Source: Chinchilla lanigera
Taxonomy: Eukaryota; Chordata; Mammalia; Rodentia; Chinchillidae
Assembly: GCF_000276665.1 (NCBI RefSeq)
Contig: NW_004955477.1
Location: 2,930,132 to 2,994,131 of the forward strand
Reading direction: 5' to 3'
Length of the DNA: 64,000 nt
The number at the start of each line of letters is the position of its first letter. Position 1 is the stretch's first letter. Below the pieces are notes generated by a model that worked only from the letters and a program-made list of their open reading frames with translations, ran no database searches and was not told where the DNA came from. The position numbers were made by a program, and so were the translations under genes. This document shows, piece by piece, positions 52,306 to 64,000 of the stretch.

Positions 52306-54041
52306 TAAATGGTTAAAAAACCAAAATTTGTGAAAATGGCTTCAATACAGTTTGATGAGGTCAGTGAGTACAGAGGCCTAATGACACTCCTAAGAAAAAA
52401 CATCTGTCGATGTCAAAAGGTCAGCAGGAAGTGAGTGGGGTGTACACGGCTCTGACTGGCTGGCTGGATACTCCTAGAAAGACACACATGGCTTAACTTA
52501 GCCCTAGGGGAACAACAAAAACCCCTTTCAATTGTACTCTGACCAGCCTGGCCTCAAAGTCTTGGACCCTGACTGGCAATCAGCTCTTTGTTTGCTCACT
52601 GAGGCCACAGAGACAGAAGCATTCAGGGTTAGCCGTCTTTGGGGAATGGTGGTTCTTGGTGTGTCGCCTACCCCAGCCATAGAAGCCCCAGCTTGGCTTT
52701 GTCGTAGGAACACATTGGGTCACTTGACTAGCAAATGTTTCAATAAATCTATCATCACTGAAATCAAAACAAGAGATTTCTTTGGAAAAACAGGAAGTAC
52801 TGGTACAGAGCACAGCTTAAAAATAGGGCTTGTTCCATTTATTCACAAATCTGTAGCCGACAGAGTGTCTGCGCCAACTCACCTTTTAATGTTCCTTCAA
52901 GAATGTAGCCGTTCCTAGGGACAAAGGGGACCTGGTCTTTGTTAGGCTCTGATGCAGGTCATAGAGCCCAGCCCTGGCTGGCCCCATTTCTTGTCCTCAG
53001 GCCCCAAGGAGGGCCTCACCTCCTCATGGGAAGCCAGGCCCGCCACACTGCAGGAATCAGGCCTGGTGCTTTCCATAAACTGGAGCCCTTTCAGGTTTCT
53101 CTTGGCAATCGTTTACAACCTGTGGCCTTCTGGAATCTGTGTTCTGTTTGTTCTCTACGGACAGCTACAGTTTTACAGAAGCCCTGACTGTTAGGAAGAA
53201 ACTCCCTGAACTTAATCACTGGGGTCACCTGAATTTAATCACTGTGTGGCAGGCAGAAAGGGGTGCCTGGTTTCATCTGCATCTGAAAGACCAGGCAGGA
53301 AAAAAGTCAGAAAGAGTTCCCATTCTTTCCAAAGGTACCCGCTTCAGAAGGTACAAGCAGGAGGAAACCTCCCAAAACACGATACAACTCTTCCACTCAT
53401 AGACTGCATGCGCAGCGCTACGTGTAAGATGCTGTGTGTCATCTCTTAAACCAGCTCCTATCTGCTACACCCAACTGTCCCCTCCTTTCTCATTGATTTT
53501 GCCTTAAAAACAAAAAACAAAATAACTAACCACCAAGAATCTTGAGGACAATGATATAACAATTACGTCTACCAGGACTACACCTCTGCTGCAACATGAA
53601 GCCACAGAGATCAGAGAACTAAGTCTGCCAAACAACGTTCAGGGCGACTCCACCATCTCAGTGAACTTCCTGAGGTCACGTGGATTCTGATGATCTTCAG
53701 AATATTCTTTTACCACCAGGAAGACAGAGGGATTTGTGCCTCAGACCTACCATAGGCACAATGTCTGGGACAATGCATTAACATCCCGCCAATGCAGGTG
53801 GCTAACTCAAAAGGGAGTAAGAAAGTCCACATGTAAAGCAATGCTGGTTGTTTCAGGATCCCTGTGTGTTCTGTTGGTTTAGAGAGGTATCAGGTTGAAT
53901 TCCTACCATCTTGTTTAGTGAAGCTCTTTATCATTTCTAATTTTTTAATATTTTTCATTCTCTTTAATTGTTTGATCAATCTTGCATTTTTACATGATAA
54001 TCTGAGAAAATTCACTGAAGATAACCAATATGTATTATAAT

Positions 54042-54195
54042 AACCAGTGTTAATTTCCTATCATCTTGTTTTGAAATTCTGTATTGTTTTTATTGTTTTT
54101 GTGTTGTTTTGGTTTTATCATTGTTATTGGTTTTTTTCTCTTTAAAATTAAAAAAAAAATCCCCTCAAAACAAAATGATAGGAATTAACAATGGT
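54042..54195. repeat. Imperfect 32-bp inverted repeat (hairpin-forming)
   Basis: The arm at 54042-54074 (aaccagtgttaatttcctat and on) is the reverse complement of 54164-54195, with about three differences. It encloses about 90 bp of T-rich sequence. Part of a larger duplicated T-rich block (see finding). Confidence 0.8.
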
Positions 54196-54377
54196 TGCTA
54201 CATTACATACTTTTTGTTTTGAGGTCATGTATTGTTTTTTGTGTTGTTTTGATTTTTGTCTTCATTGTTATTTTGTTAGTTTTTAAAAATTTTTAACAGA
54301 AAAAAATTTAAAACTCCATTTTCAGGAATGTGGAACATTGTACTGAGAATAAAGTGAGAGGAGGAAATTACAGGATG

Positions 54378-54464
54378 TGGGCTAGGGAGATAGCTCAGTG
54401 ATGCAAGCGCCTACCTGGCAAGCACAAGGTCCTGAGTTTGATCCCCAGTACAAAAAAAAAAAAA
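54378..54464 (+). mobile_element. ID SINE with 13-bp TSD
   Basis: An ID body with A-tail, flanked by identical AAATTACAGGATG at 54365-54377 and 54465-54477. Confidence 0.95.
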
Positions 54465-56189
54465 AAATTACAGGATGCGTAACTTTGAGAATTGACATTT
54501 CAGATGAAATTTAACTTGGACCTATGGACTTGCCATCATTTCACTACCTGATTCACAGCTGTTCTAGACTGATGAGAATAGGGTTGGCCTGCTTCCCCCA
54601 CTGACAGTCCACACTAAGATTTAACCGTGACCTCTGAGCAACATTCTGAGGGCACCATAGTTGAAGCAGTAGGGAGCGCCTAAGTGTGTGGTGCACTCTG
54701 GCTTGATTTGCTGATCTTCTAGGGGAGACACACGCCTTATGTGAGGATCTCTGAAGTTTCCCAGGACTCTGATACTTGTCTAAACATGCCTCACGGCCCC
54801 ACCCCAGGCTCTTCTTTCCTAAGGGCTCCGGCCTCTTGCAAAGGACTACAGTCATCCTATGGTGGATGGGTATGAACTACTTACCCAAGTCATTCTTTTT
54901 CAGAGTGAACAATACAGAGAATCTGAACATATGTGACCACGCAGCTGATCCACACAAGCATTCCCCACAGTCATTTATTTTAAGGCATCATGTGCTATTT
55001 TTACACTCTACAGAAACACTGCCAAGGGAATCCACAGAGGAAAACAAAGAAGCTGAAGCTGCTGAGGCTACTCTGGCTTTACATTTTCACAAAACAAACT
55101 ATCATGGCACACTATCGGCTACCTGGTCTCAGAGACAAATATCATAAATGAAGTCCTCTGATGTTATTTGAGACCAAATGTCTTTTTTCTTTCTTTAAGG
55201 CTCAAAGTGGGTTTTTCAAATGAAAACACAATGCTTCTTACCACTACTGGCCGTAATATTCCATCTGCAACACTGGTTGTGACAGGTGACAGATGTGAAA
55301 ATTCTGTGACAGACAGGATGCCTGTGCCCCAGCAAGGAAAGTTCTATAGCCTCAAACCCTGCCTTGCGGGTCCTGTGAAGGGCCCGCATGAGGAGAGGAG
55401 CTGTGGGCTCCATGAGGGCACATACGACCAAGAGAGGAGAGGAAGCTGAAGGAGAGAGACCTCAAGAGGGATGAAGATGCTCTGTATGGACACAGAAATG
55501 CTGATCTTTGCGTGGGAACCAAACTGGCCCTCAACCTGGATGACCTGAGGACTAGTCCAGGACTGAGACCCAATGCCTGAGACCCTCCTGACCTACAGGG
55601 ACAGAGTGCTAACCCAACCAGGGAAGGAAGAAGAGTACGCCTGAGACACCTGAGCACAATTTTCCTGTTCTAGAGCTTTCTGCTTGGCCTGGAGGTATAC
55701 CCTGAGACACTTTGAAGCCAGCCTCTGTTAAATCCTGGTTCCTTGTGACCCTTGCAATGCTGATCTCTCACAGCATTCCTGCAGAGGCAAACAACCCTGG
55801 TATGTACCATTTATTTGCACTCAAAACATCCTTCCTGGGCCCATCCCAACAAGCTAAGCAGACTACTTTCAACTAAGGCTCTGGCATTGTCTAGGAATGT
55901 TTTCAGGGCTAAGCAAACTGCTAAAGCAAACATGGTATTTCCCTGTGCTAGAACAGCCAAGTGCTGCTAGCAGAGGCTCCCAGACAGGACTTGCAGGGAA
56001 ACTGCCCCCTCTGGTGGAACCTCTGGCAACAGACACTCTGGCTCCAGGGAAGCTTCAGCTTGGTACCAGGATACGTAGGACCCAAACTTGCTTCCAGGGT
56101 GGCTCCTTCAGCAGTTACTCGCCACCTCCAGCAGCTCGTAGGTGTAGAAATGAGGTGCAGCCCATTCCGGGGCTTCTGGTGTTCTTCAC

Positions 56190-56400
56190 ACTGTTCTCAG
56201 CACCTGGCTGTGTTTTCATTCATTCTTCTCGCCAGTGTAAGGAAACAGGTGTGTTATTATCCTCATCCAAATGGCAAAGCCCAGGCCTAGAGCAGAAAAC
56301 AACTTGTTCAAGGAGACACCGCTGAGGGTAGCGATGGCCCTGAGACCAGGCACTCTAGCTGTATGCATGCTCCTGAGCCTAGACAGTATTTGAACCAACC
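56190..56400 (-). mobile_element. MIR-like SINE relic
   Basis: 'gttattatcctcatccaaat', 'aacaacttgttcaaggagac' and 'gctgagggtagcgatggccc' match the MIR complement in order. Confidence 0.55.
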
Positions 56401-56421
56401 TATGTTTTATTTTATATTTTA

Positions 56422-56524
56422 TGGGGTTTTTTTGTTTGTTTTTTTTTTCCAGTACTGGGAATCGAACTCACAACCTTGCAGTTGCCAGGCAGACGCTATG
56501 CTCCTGAGCTAAATCCCCAGCCCC
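56422..56524 (-). mobile_element. ID SINE
   Basis: T-rich tail then the complement of an ID body ('agtactgggaatcgaactc', 'ctcctgagctaaatcccc'). TTATTTTATATTTTA before and TTATTTTGTATTTTA after suggest a TSD with one change. Confidence 0.92.
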
Positions 56525-57659
56525 TTATTTTGTATTTTAAATGCTAAAGTGAGAAAGCGCCATATGAAGCCTAAGCAGTCCTTCCCACTAGGACTAGGGA
56601 GGCAAAACCAAATGAGCTTGCAACTCTGCCTATAAAGGAAAATGGACAAGCAGGGGACAGCTGAGACTTGGAATCTACAAACCTCGGGTTTTGCACAACT
56701 GTAAAGAAGGGTGCTCTGAGCTTGCAGAGGGAGGGGGACTGCACTTTTGGGCTCACAAACCTCACAATGTTAGACTGGCTTTTAAATGTGATAATGCTAC
56801 TGCTGCTTTACGTTCAAATAAAAAGAGCCTTACCTTTGAGGAATATACACTGAAATATTTGCCAATGTAATAAAATGATGGTTCGGATTTGCTTTACAGT
56901 AACTTGGCAGGGTGCATGCAGGAGAATGCATAAAACAAAGCTGGCCACCTGTTAACTGCTGAAGATGGCACAGTGGTGCGCCTGCCTTTGTATGCATGAA
57001 ACGCGCCACCTTAAGTTACTCTTTAAATCTGTGAATCTATAAATTGGGCTATAGCCACTTAACAGAGGATCGCGTACAGCAGACATACACTCTCAGTGCA
57101 GTGGGGGGAGCTTCACGTAAGTTGGCCCCTGCTTTTGTGGCTATTGGCCATGATCAGGAATATTAAGCCTACTTACTGTGCACCCATTTTTCCGACGTGC
57201 CTAAGGAAGCCACTTGAACACATCACTGTGTTCAGATCATCTTTCTGGGCTTCCAGGCAGCAGGCCAGGCCTCTTAGGAAGGGAGAGGACACCCACCCCT
57301 CACCAGTGACACCCTGGGCAGCAGGACTGTAGCCTCCTGCTGTGCCTTGATCCAGACCACAGCACCACCATGTACTGTGCTGCCTGGCTGGCTATTGTTG
57401 GCTGAACCAAGAACAATGAGCACATTATCACATCATCCTCTTTACAAAGTGATCTGGAAAAGATAATTATGTGTTACTCCAGGCACATCTTCATTTCTGA
57501 CAAGAGTGAGTGTGGGTAAACTGCTCTGGTGGGTAAAAGCATCACGTTAGAAACTCAGATTATTTATCCACAAGCCACACATGTTTTGTGCATGTAAAAT
57601 GAGGCCCATCACACCCCAACAAGGAATGAGTGTTTGCTCACAGCCTGGGCTCTGCTCAC

Positions 57660-58420
57660 GTGAAGAATCAGCCAAAGACAGTGAGGACACCCCGTGGACC
57701 CCCAAACACAGCGATCTGCTCAACAAGCCTTAAAACACAATCCTTTCTTGCTGCAGCAAAACTATTATAGTCCTCAACATACACAAAACCGAGGTAAATT
57801 TCTCGTCCTTTGGCTCCCCTCCAGTAGTAAAAATTAATTGCCACATAAAATTGCTGATTCCTACCAAATGAAGCTATACGATTTATCAACTCTAGAATGG
57901 CGCAAACTCAATAGTGGTTTAACTACATCACCTGAATTATTGCTGTGTTTTCTAGCAGTGACAGCTTTACGGGGAATGTAAATTTTGCGAATTCATTCAC
58001 GTAGGACAAACTTCCAAAGTAAACAAAGGCATTAGGCAGAGGCAGCTCCCCTGTGGCCTTGTCACAGCGATTCTCAAAGCTGGCATGAGGAGGCTGAAGT
58101 CCTCTCAGTGCCTCCTCTGACAAAGCTCCCCTAAGGTGGGAAGCAGAGGCCTTCACTGCTGCTTCCCAAGCTGCAGAGCACCCTATCCAGGGGTGCTACC
58201 CTCAGATGATCCAATGTCTCCGCACCCCAAGTTTAAGGTCCATCATAAATTAATTATCCAATGCCACCTTTGTGTAAGAACCCGGTTATTTAAAATGCAT
58301 TAAAAATAAATCACTGCCAATAGCTTTTAAAATTTTCTGCCAGGGCAATGAATTTATAAACAGCTCACATGGTGCAGCAGTCATTTAGCAGGAGAGTAAC
58401 TCTGAGGAAGCCAAATGACA
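57660..58420. promoter_or_regulatory. Candidate conserved non-coding cluster
   Basis: This stretch of about 760 bp is free of recognisable repeats, with retained CpGs and homeodomain-like cores such as AATTAATT (58240s) and TTAATTG (57830s). A 73-codon open frame on the minus strand (57668-57889) matches nothing I know. The texture suggests an enhancer and not a gene; conservation has not been tested. Confidence 0.3.
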
Positions 58421-60474
58421 GGCACAGAAGGCACAGGCAGCACCGTACCCTCCAAGGGCAGAGCCCACCTTTGTCTTCCTGGAGTTATCTGCCTGATTCT
58501 GGACAGCCTGTCACTTAATGGACTATTCCTTTTTCCCTTGTCCTTCCCAGCAGGCCTGTTAGACAACAAAGGATCCGTTGGAATGTGGCCAGGCACCAAC
58601 AGGTGAGTTACCTTCCACTTTCCACAATCACTACAAGGGACCAGTCCTTTGTAACGCTCCAAAACAACTTCAGGAAGAATCCCCAGGGAAACAGTATCAA
58701 GGTCAATGCTGCGGACACCTACCCTGTCCTCAAAGAAAAATAAACAGCTCCAACTCTCAAGAGAGAAGTGCCTTAAGTTTGAGAAGTTCAGCCATATTTA
58801 AAACAAAATAAAAACAAACAAACAAAAAACCTGTTAAGAGTCCACCACCCAAGGCCCAAGTATGCTTTATGTTCTGTCCATAGTCACAGTGATGCCCTGA
58901 ACCTGTTACAAAATTATGTTCTTCAGTACATTTGAATCAGAAAAGACTAGTTTCACAGAAGTCACAGACGTTATTTCTCAGTATGTTGATTTTTCTTATT
59001 TCTGGACACTTTAATTTTTTATTTGTCCACCTTGATTCTTCCCTACCCACATAGTGAGAATGTGGGGATTCTGTCCAAGGTCTGTGGTCAAAGTCACAGG
59101 AAGACAGACCAAGAATGAAACCTTTCTGGTTTGGTTACTTACTTCAAAGACCATTTTGTTCTTTTCTTCTTTCTTGGCCAAGTTTTGCATATGTAGGATT
59201 TGAGCTGCATAAGTTTCCCTACATTGCTGGTTTTACTCTTATGAGCAGAGAATATTCTCTAATGATTATCTTCAACAACACACCCCCAGGTAACCACAGC
59301 TGTTTTGCATACAACATGCAATACCCATGAGGACTGTGGGTTGGTAATGAAACGTTTACCTCTAGAAAACACAGTATTCTCCCTACTGCCATGGGTTGGG
59401 TGTGCTGCTCTGTGTATCACCTGTGGCTCAGGAGGCTACTTTAGAGAATGCTCCTTGACCTGGCTCTCTGGGATCCGGTCCTGGTAGGGAAACCAGGCCC
59501 TCACTGGTACCAAAAGGAAGCCTTACAACCATGGGGCTCTGCTTCAACTCAAAATCCACCCAGCAAGGGCCATCCACCTCATGACAATTCATTATGCTAT
59601 GCACTTAAAACTTGCACATTTTTTTGATGTGTGATGCACTTTTTAAAGAGTTGCAAAGCATCCAAGGAAACACCATTGTTTTATTTCAGCTCATACCTGG
59701 CCACTGAGTTATTTCAATAAAACATAGGGAAGGAAGAGTTGATGTGGGGCAGGGGCCTGATAAAAAGAGGCCAGGATCAGGACCATACCAAGTCCATGGC
59801 CCTGTGCACTCAGCTCGCTGTGTTTTTCTGTGGGTCTTGAAGCTGGGAACTAAATGAGGGTCTAGAGAAAGGAGAGTACAATCAGAAAGGGAACCACAGC
59901 AGGAGTGCATTTACCATGGCGTAAGACTCAAGTTAATGCTCATTCATCTTCCTCTTGAAGAAGCTGAGGATGATTTTCCTCTTGTGGCTACTTGATCCAC
60001 CCTGGCTTTCTAGTCTGACCATCACAAAAGGGTCATTATCCACTTGATACTCCCTCCACTAGGCCGGTGTCCTAACATCCTGGCCAACTGAGTGGTGCAA
60101 GGCACATGGCAGAAGCACGTCATATTATGAGCCTCCCACTGCAGCTTCCATAACATGGCACACACCAAGCACAACTAGCCACTCCTTGACATTAAGCCAC
60201 GTGCTCACACACTAACCCTAGCAGAATGAGACAATGTTTTGTGGCAAGTGGGGTTACTAACATCAGAACCAGCAGAGCAATCAGCAAATCTTCAAGCTGG
60301 AATTATCCCTGCTTCTTGGGTGTTAGGTACATGTGTGTGCCAGGTGGGGGCCAGGCAGGGGACACATGAGACAGATATGCAAAGCACACACAGCTTAATG
60401 GGGGGCAGGCAGATGTGTCTATCCATGGGAGCTGCAGGGGTGACACAGACGGACTAGTATGTGGTAGGTAGAGT

Positions 60475-60650
60475 GGGCAACCTCTGGGTAACACTTCAGT
60501 CTGTGAGACTCCACATCTGGATGGTAGAAGCAGACAACACCCACATAGGACAAACAGGGTTTGCCACTTACTAGTGAGCCACATGGCCCTGGGTGCATTA
60601 CCAGAGCCCTCACACTTGGGGATCTTTATCATTAAAAGAAGCACCTCATT
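60475..60650 (+). mobile_element. MIR-like SINE relic
   Basis: 'agggtttgccacttactagt' followed by 'ggccctgggtgcattacc' and 'ggggatctttatcattaaaa' follow the MIR core order. Confidence 0.5.
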
Positions 60651-60880
60651 GGGATTTTAAAAATGCACTGATAAAAAGTTGCTAACCCATGGTATCCCTC
60701 AATAGAGACTTCAGGATGACCCGAAGACAATCCAGAGACCATGTATGTGACTCGCTTCTATACCTCCATGGACTGTCTCACCAGCTCACATAGAAGTCTG
60801 TGGTCAACTGAACATAGGCAAGGCCATTAAGTTCCTAACAGTCCTCAGATGGGACAGGGCTGGGGTACAGGGCAGTGTCT

Positions 60881-61044
60881 GCCCTCAGGAAGCTGGATGG
60901 CCCAGTCCAGCAGAAATGAGACTGGTTCACAGCACCACTGATCGCTTGCAACCTGAAGCCAGGATGCCTTGTCCTGCTGTCAGGAGTAACAGTGAGGACC
61001 AGGGACTGTGGTTTTCTCATAGACAATTCTCTGAGAATATCTGC
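60881..61044. repeat. Unidentified dispersed repeat, copy 1
   Basis: It aligns by eye, with roughly four of five bases equal, to 62742-62909 in the same orientation. Shared blocks include gaagctggatggc, cttgcaacctgaag and ccagggactgtg. The family is unknown to me. Confidence 0.8.
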
Positions 61045-61295
61045 TATGTGCGGCTACTTTTCACCCCTGGCCAAGTTTCAAGCTTTTCCTGTTGTGAGAA
61101 ATCTTTTATTTAAAAGGAACACAGAAAACATGTCCCATAAAACCCATAGCACAGTCTATCCACGAGAAAAACCTCAGACAGACTATAGAGTATAGAGACA
61201 AACCACAAAAATACATGACCATTTGGAAACTCTCAAGGTCACCAAAATTTGGACTTCATTAATAAATACACATCACTTGCAACAAGAATATCATA

Positions 61296-61396
61296 GGGGG
61301 ATATAGCTCAGCAGCAAAGCACCTGCCTGGCAAGTGCAAGGTCGTGAGTTTGATTTCTGGTACCAGAAGAAAAACAAAACAAACCAAAAAAAGACA
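61296..61396 (+). mobile_element. ID SINE with 12-bp TSD
   Basis: An ID body lacking the first few bases, with a tail of AAAC units. It is flanked by exact AAGAATATCATA at 61284-61295 and 61397-61408. Confidence 0.94.
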
Positions 61397-61466
61397 AAGA
61401 ATATCATACCAATGTGAGATGTTAGTCATAGGGAAACTGGGTGTGGGAGACATAAAGGTACTATAA

Positions 61467-61685
61467 CACTGATGGTGAATGTTTTAGAGACCGAGTGCCC
61501 AAACTACAACCCAAAACCCACTTAATTATTGTAAAGTACCAACACTGCAATGAAACCTCAATAATGAGGCTTTGGTTTAGAAAAAACATCTGTTATCTGA
61601 CGCTTGCCTGCTGGGTGACTTGACTCTCGTGCCGAGAGGGCTGAGTGCCCGCTGTCGCTCATGTGCCACAGGTTTGCCACCACTG
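61467..61685. mobile_element. hAT-type non-autonomous transposon (MITE)
   Basis: The 219-bp element begins CACTGATGGTGAATG and ends (reverse complement) CAGTGGTGGCAAACC, giving imperfect terminal inverted repeats. It is flanked by the 8-bp TACTATAA (61459-61466) and CACTATAC (61686-61693), six of eight equal and close to the hAT target pattern nTnnnnAn. It has no coding capacity. The interior ('agagaccgagtgcccaaac', 'caacccaaaacccactta') resembles a hAT family I recall from other vertebrates. Confidence 0.75.
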
Positions 61686-62741
61686 CACTATACTATGTTC
61701 TCAACTTTTCTATAATCCTAAAACCATTCAAACTTCTTACCATCTAGAAACTTTGCCTCCAATAGCTTATACATGGGTGCCCTCCAGTTTATTAAAGGTG
61801 CTGACTCATCCCCAACACTGGATCAGACATGACCCAAACAAACTGTGGCATGGGTAGGGCATCTAGCTTAACATCCCTGACCCAGGGCACCTGTGCCCTA
61901 AGCACAGAGGCAGCAGGAATGTGCAGGGTCAGCTCCAGGACATGCACGCTCATGATAGCATTCTCTGGGTGGGACTCTCACTTCTCTATAATGGTGGAGG
62001 ACTTCAAGTAGCAAGCCCTCTGGCAGCAAACCACATATGGACAGATACCGATGGCCTCCAAAAATCAGACAGTCTTCACCTTGGCTGGTGTCTTCAGCAA
62101 GAAGCCAGAAAAGAGGCGAGCAAGATGGGTCACTAAGGGTACATTTTGCCATAGGCTCTGTTGATCCCAAATCCAGGGAGTTCAGGCAAGATTTACGGTA
62201 CAGCTAGAGTCCTGCTCCAAAGAGCTTCCTGGGCTGCAGAGGACATGTCCCACCTGATCACAGATGTGCACTGAGCCACTGCATGACACAGGTAAGTGCC
62301 ATAGAATGTTTATTATGTTCACAGTCATGAGTCTGAATTCTGTCTACATCGAGGAAGTATACAAAACATTATTTGCATGTATAACCCCCCATCCCTTTCT
62401 CCTCAAATTACAAGCTACGAAAACCTACAAAATTTTTAGGTTTTACAAACCTAAAAATACTCACTGCTGGCAAACCTAGAGTTCAGTGATTAACGAAAGC
62501 AAGAATGTTCTCCTAAAAGACAGGCTACAGGTTTCAATGGGGCGGGAATCACAGAGAGAAGGATGTGATGGGCCAGGAGCTCATTTCTGCACTGTGTGGA
62601 AAATGCCCAGTGAAGAACCCTGAAATGAGAAGGGACTCACACATAGGCAAGACACCTAGTGGGTTCGCCAGTTTGGTCCTCTGGAGGGGGGGCTGTGACA
62701 AGGTTTGTAACCAGCCTCCATACATATATTTCTGTGCGACT

Positions 62742-62909
62742 GCCCAGGCCCTAGAAGCTGGATGGCTCAGGATAGCAGAGATGAGGCCGGTTCACTGCAC
62801 TATTGATCCCTTGCAACCTGAAGACCAGGATGCTTTGCCCTACTGTCAAGAGTGAGGTTGAGGGCCAGGGACTGTGCTTTTCCCTAAGAGCTGATCCTGG
62901 TATGTCTGC
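62742..62909. repeat. Unidentified dispersed repeat, copy 2
   Basis: Counterpart of 60881-61044. A 136-codon open frame runs through and beyond it on the minus strand (62751-63161), without known family. Confidence 0.8.
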
Positions 62910-63556
62910 ACCCAGACCCCTACCCAGGATTCTCCTCAGCAAATCCATCATGCTTGTCTCCCTCCTCACTTTTCGTCGGCCTCTGTGGAGTCCAACATGT
63001 AACCTTACACAATCCAGTTCTATCTGAGCCTCTAGCTCTTGATCCAAGGCAAGGAGATAAGCCACAGAATGGCATGCAGCCATGTACACCAGGGCTTGGG
63101 GCCACTGCCTGGCCTGCCATGGGGCTTGAACCACCTTCCCCAGAACCTCTGGCTGGCCCATGATAGACAGCGCCTTTCTGCTAACAGTATCAGTGCTGCA
63201 AACAAACTGCTTTGCAATTTTCTAAGGGTTTAAATTACAAAATTAGAATTAGGATAGGTTTAATATAAAAACTCTACAATGATGAGTTTTTAAAAAAACA
63301 CATTTGCTGAAAATTTCTATTTAGAGCACCTTATTTTCCAATATTAAATTCCTAAGGCAGGACATGGTCACTTTTGTTTGTTGTGCTATTTTATCAGGAA
63401 ATGGACTCTGCTGATGCTGATTTCAAGAAGGTTCTCACATAGATTATTGTACTGATTCACCTCCTTCCTCACCCCTCCCCCTACAGGAAACTGAATAGAA
63501 ATCAGAGAGGTGAAATTATTTCCTTTTCTTCACCAGAAGGAAAAATCCTTTAGGAG

Positions 63557-63674
63557 AGCTGGGAGCAGCATGCATTTATAATCACAGTTACTTCGAAGGC
63601 CAGGAAAGGAGTTTAAAGGCAACTAGGGCAACTTAGCAAGAGCCCATCTCAAACAAAACAAAACAAAAAACCTT
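63557..63674 (+). mobile_element. B1-like SINE, diverged
   Basis: 'agctgggagcagcatgcatt', 'taatcacagttacttcgaag' and 'gagcccatctcaaacaaaac' follow a B1 body in order. Confidence 0.65.
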
Positions 63675-63724
63675 CAGGAATTGAACAATAAAGAGAAAAA
63701 AAATTACCCCCCTGAATAAGCCAC

Positions 63725-63786
63725 AGATTTTAGTTGAATCATGGATCCTAGGCAAGTGGTCTACCATTAAGCTACATCCTCACCCC
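63725..63786 (-). mobile_element. ID SINE fragment
   Basis: The complement of an ID body ('ggcaagtggtctaccattaa', 'gctacatcctcacccc') without tail. Confidence 0.6.
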
Positions 63787-64000
63787 ATAATGTTATAGGC
63801 AGCTGAGTTAGATAGAAATATTATAGGCAGTCAGACAGGGCCAGGCCCTCGAAGGAGCCAGTGCAGAAGATGAGCTACCTTGCAACTGGCGGGGGACAGA
63901 CACCTCCAGCTGTGGACAAAAGATTAAACAGATGTGCCCACATACTTCCCTAGGGATGGACCTCATGGACTGATATTCTGAATAGGTAGTGATCATCCTA

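Larger units (their letters stand above)
35503..64000 (-). other. CTBP2 upstream intron / 5' region without recognised exon
   Basis: The acceptor at 35503 requires upstream exons, but non-coding first exons cannot be recognised without transcripts. No CpG-island-like promoter and no other coding gene are visible in these 28 kb. Stretches 35503-36970, 37150-40620, 43680-46980 and 47440-51050 hold mostly unique sequence with old repeat relics. The SINEs, LTRs, MITE and simple repeats are listed individually. Confidence 0.7.

Noticed and set aside
57668..57889. 73-codon open frame on the minus strand
   Set aside because: No family resemblance, no splice context and no initiator context. More likely chance within a conserved-looking non-coding block.
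62751..63161. 136-codon open frame on the minus strand
   Set aside because: It overlaps the unidentified repeat and has no recognisable domain; the partner repeat copy does not keep the same frame open.

Overview
This is vertebrate nuclear DNA from a rodent. It is repeat-rich and has GT-AG introns, MIR and LINE2 relics, MaLR LTRs, L1 3' ends and B1-like SINEs. It also carries many tRNA-Ala-derived ID SINEs, some fused to B1 as B1-ID dimers. Several ID copies have perfect target-site duplications and long A-tails, so ID was active recently. I cannot name the species. The SINE mix suggests a non-murid rodent, for example the squirrel- or beaver-related lineages. No bacterial, phage, CRISPR or operon-like content was found.

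The window holds one recognisable gene, CTBP2, on the minus strand and incomplete at its 3' end. Five coding exons were found by matching the protein, the splice sites and the reading phase. From 5' to 3' they are: the N-terminal exon of ubiquitous CtBP2 (35343-35502, ATG at 35400); the large first exon of RIBEYE, the synaptic-ribbon isoform (coding 20948-22631); and three shared exons of the dehydrogenase-like B domain (6070-6224, 5698-5842, 1695-1901). The two alternative first exons both end in phase 1 and join the same acceptor at 6224. This gives ...Glu-Gly-Ile-Arg for CtBP2 and ...Pro-Ser-Ile-Arg for RIBEYE. The remaining B-domain exons (second half of the NAD site, catalytic residues, C-terminus) are not visible. 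They lie in the 620-base gap at 577-1196 or beyond position 1.

Layout: 1-1694 is partial intron with an L1 end and a gap. 1695-6224 holds the three shared exons. 6225-20947 is the intron between RIBEYE and the shared exons, with a candidate enhancer near 19.5 kb. 20948-22631 is the RIBEYE A-domain exon. 22632-23290 is a candidate RIBEYE promoter with four CRX/OTX-type sites. 23291-35342 is intron with SINEs, a homopurine tract and a second gap. 35343-35502 is the CtBP2 start exon with a nine-codon upstream ORF. 35503-64000 has no recognised coding exon; it should be upstream CTBP2 intron or 5' region, with LTRs, a hAT-type MITE and several candidate conserved non-coding stretches.

Functionally this is a two-promoter locus. 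One start makes a nuclear corepressor. The other makes a scaffold protein of photoreceptor and hair-cell ribbons. The most interesting signals are regulatory (CRX/NRL-like sites beside the RIBEYE exon; an RFX X-box abutting a POU4-like site in the next intron), a SAM-like module inside the RIBEYE A domain, and several unusual repeats.
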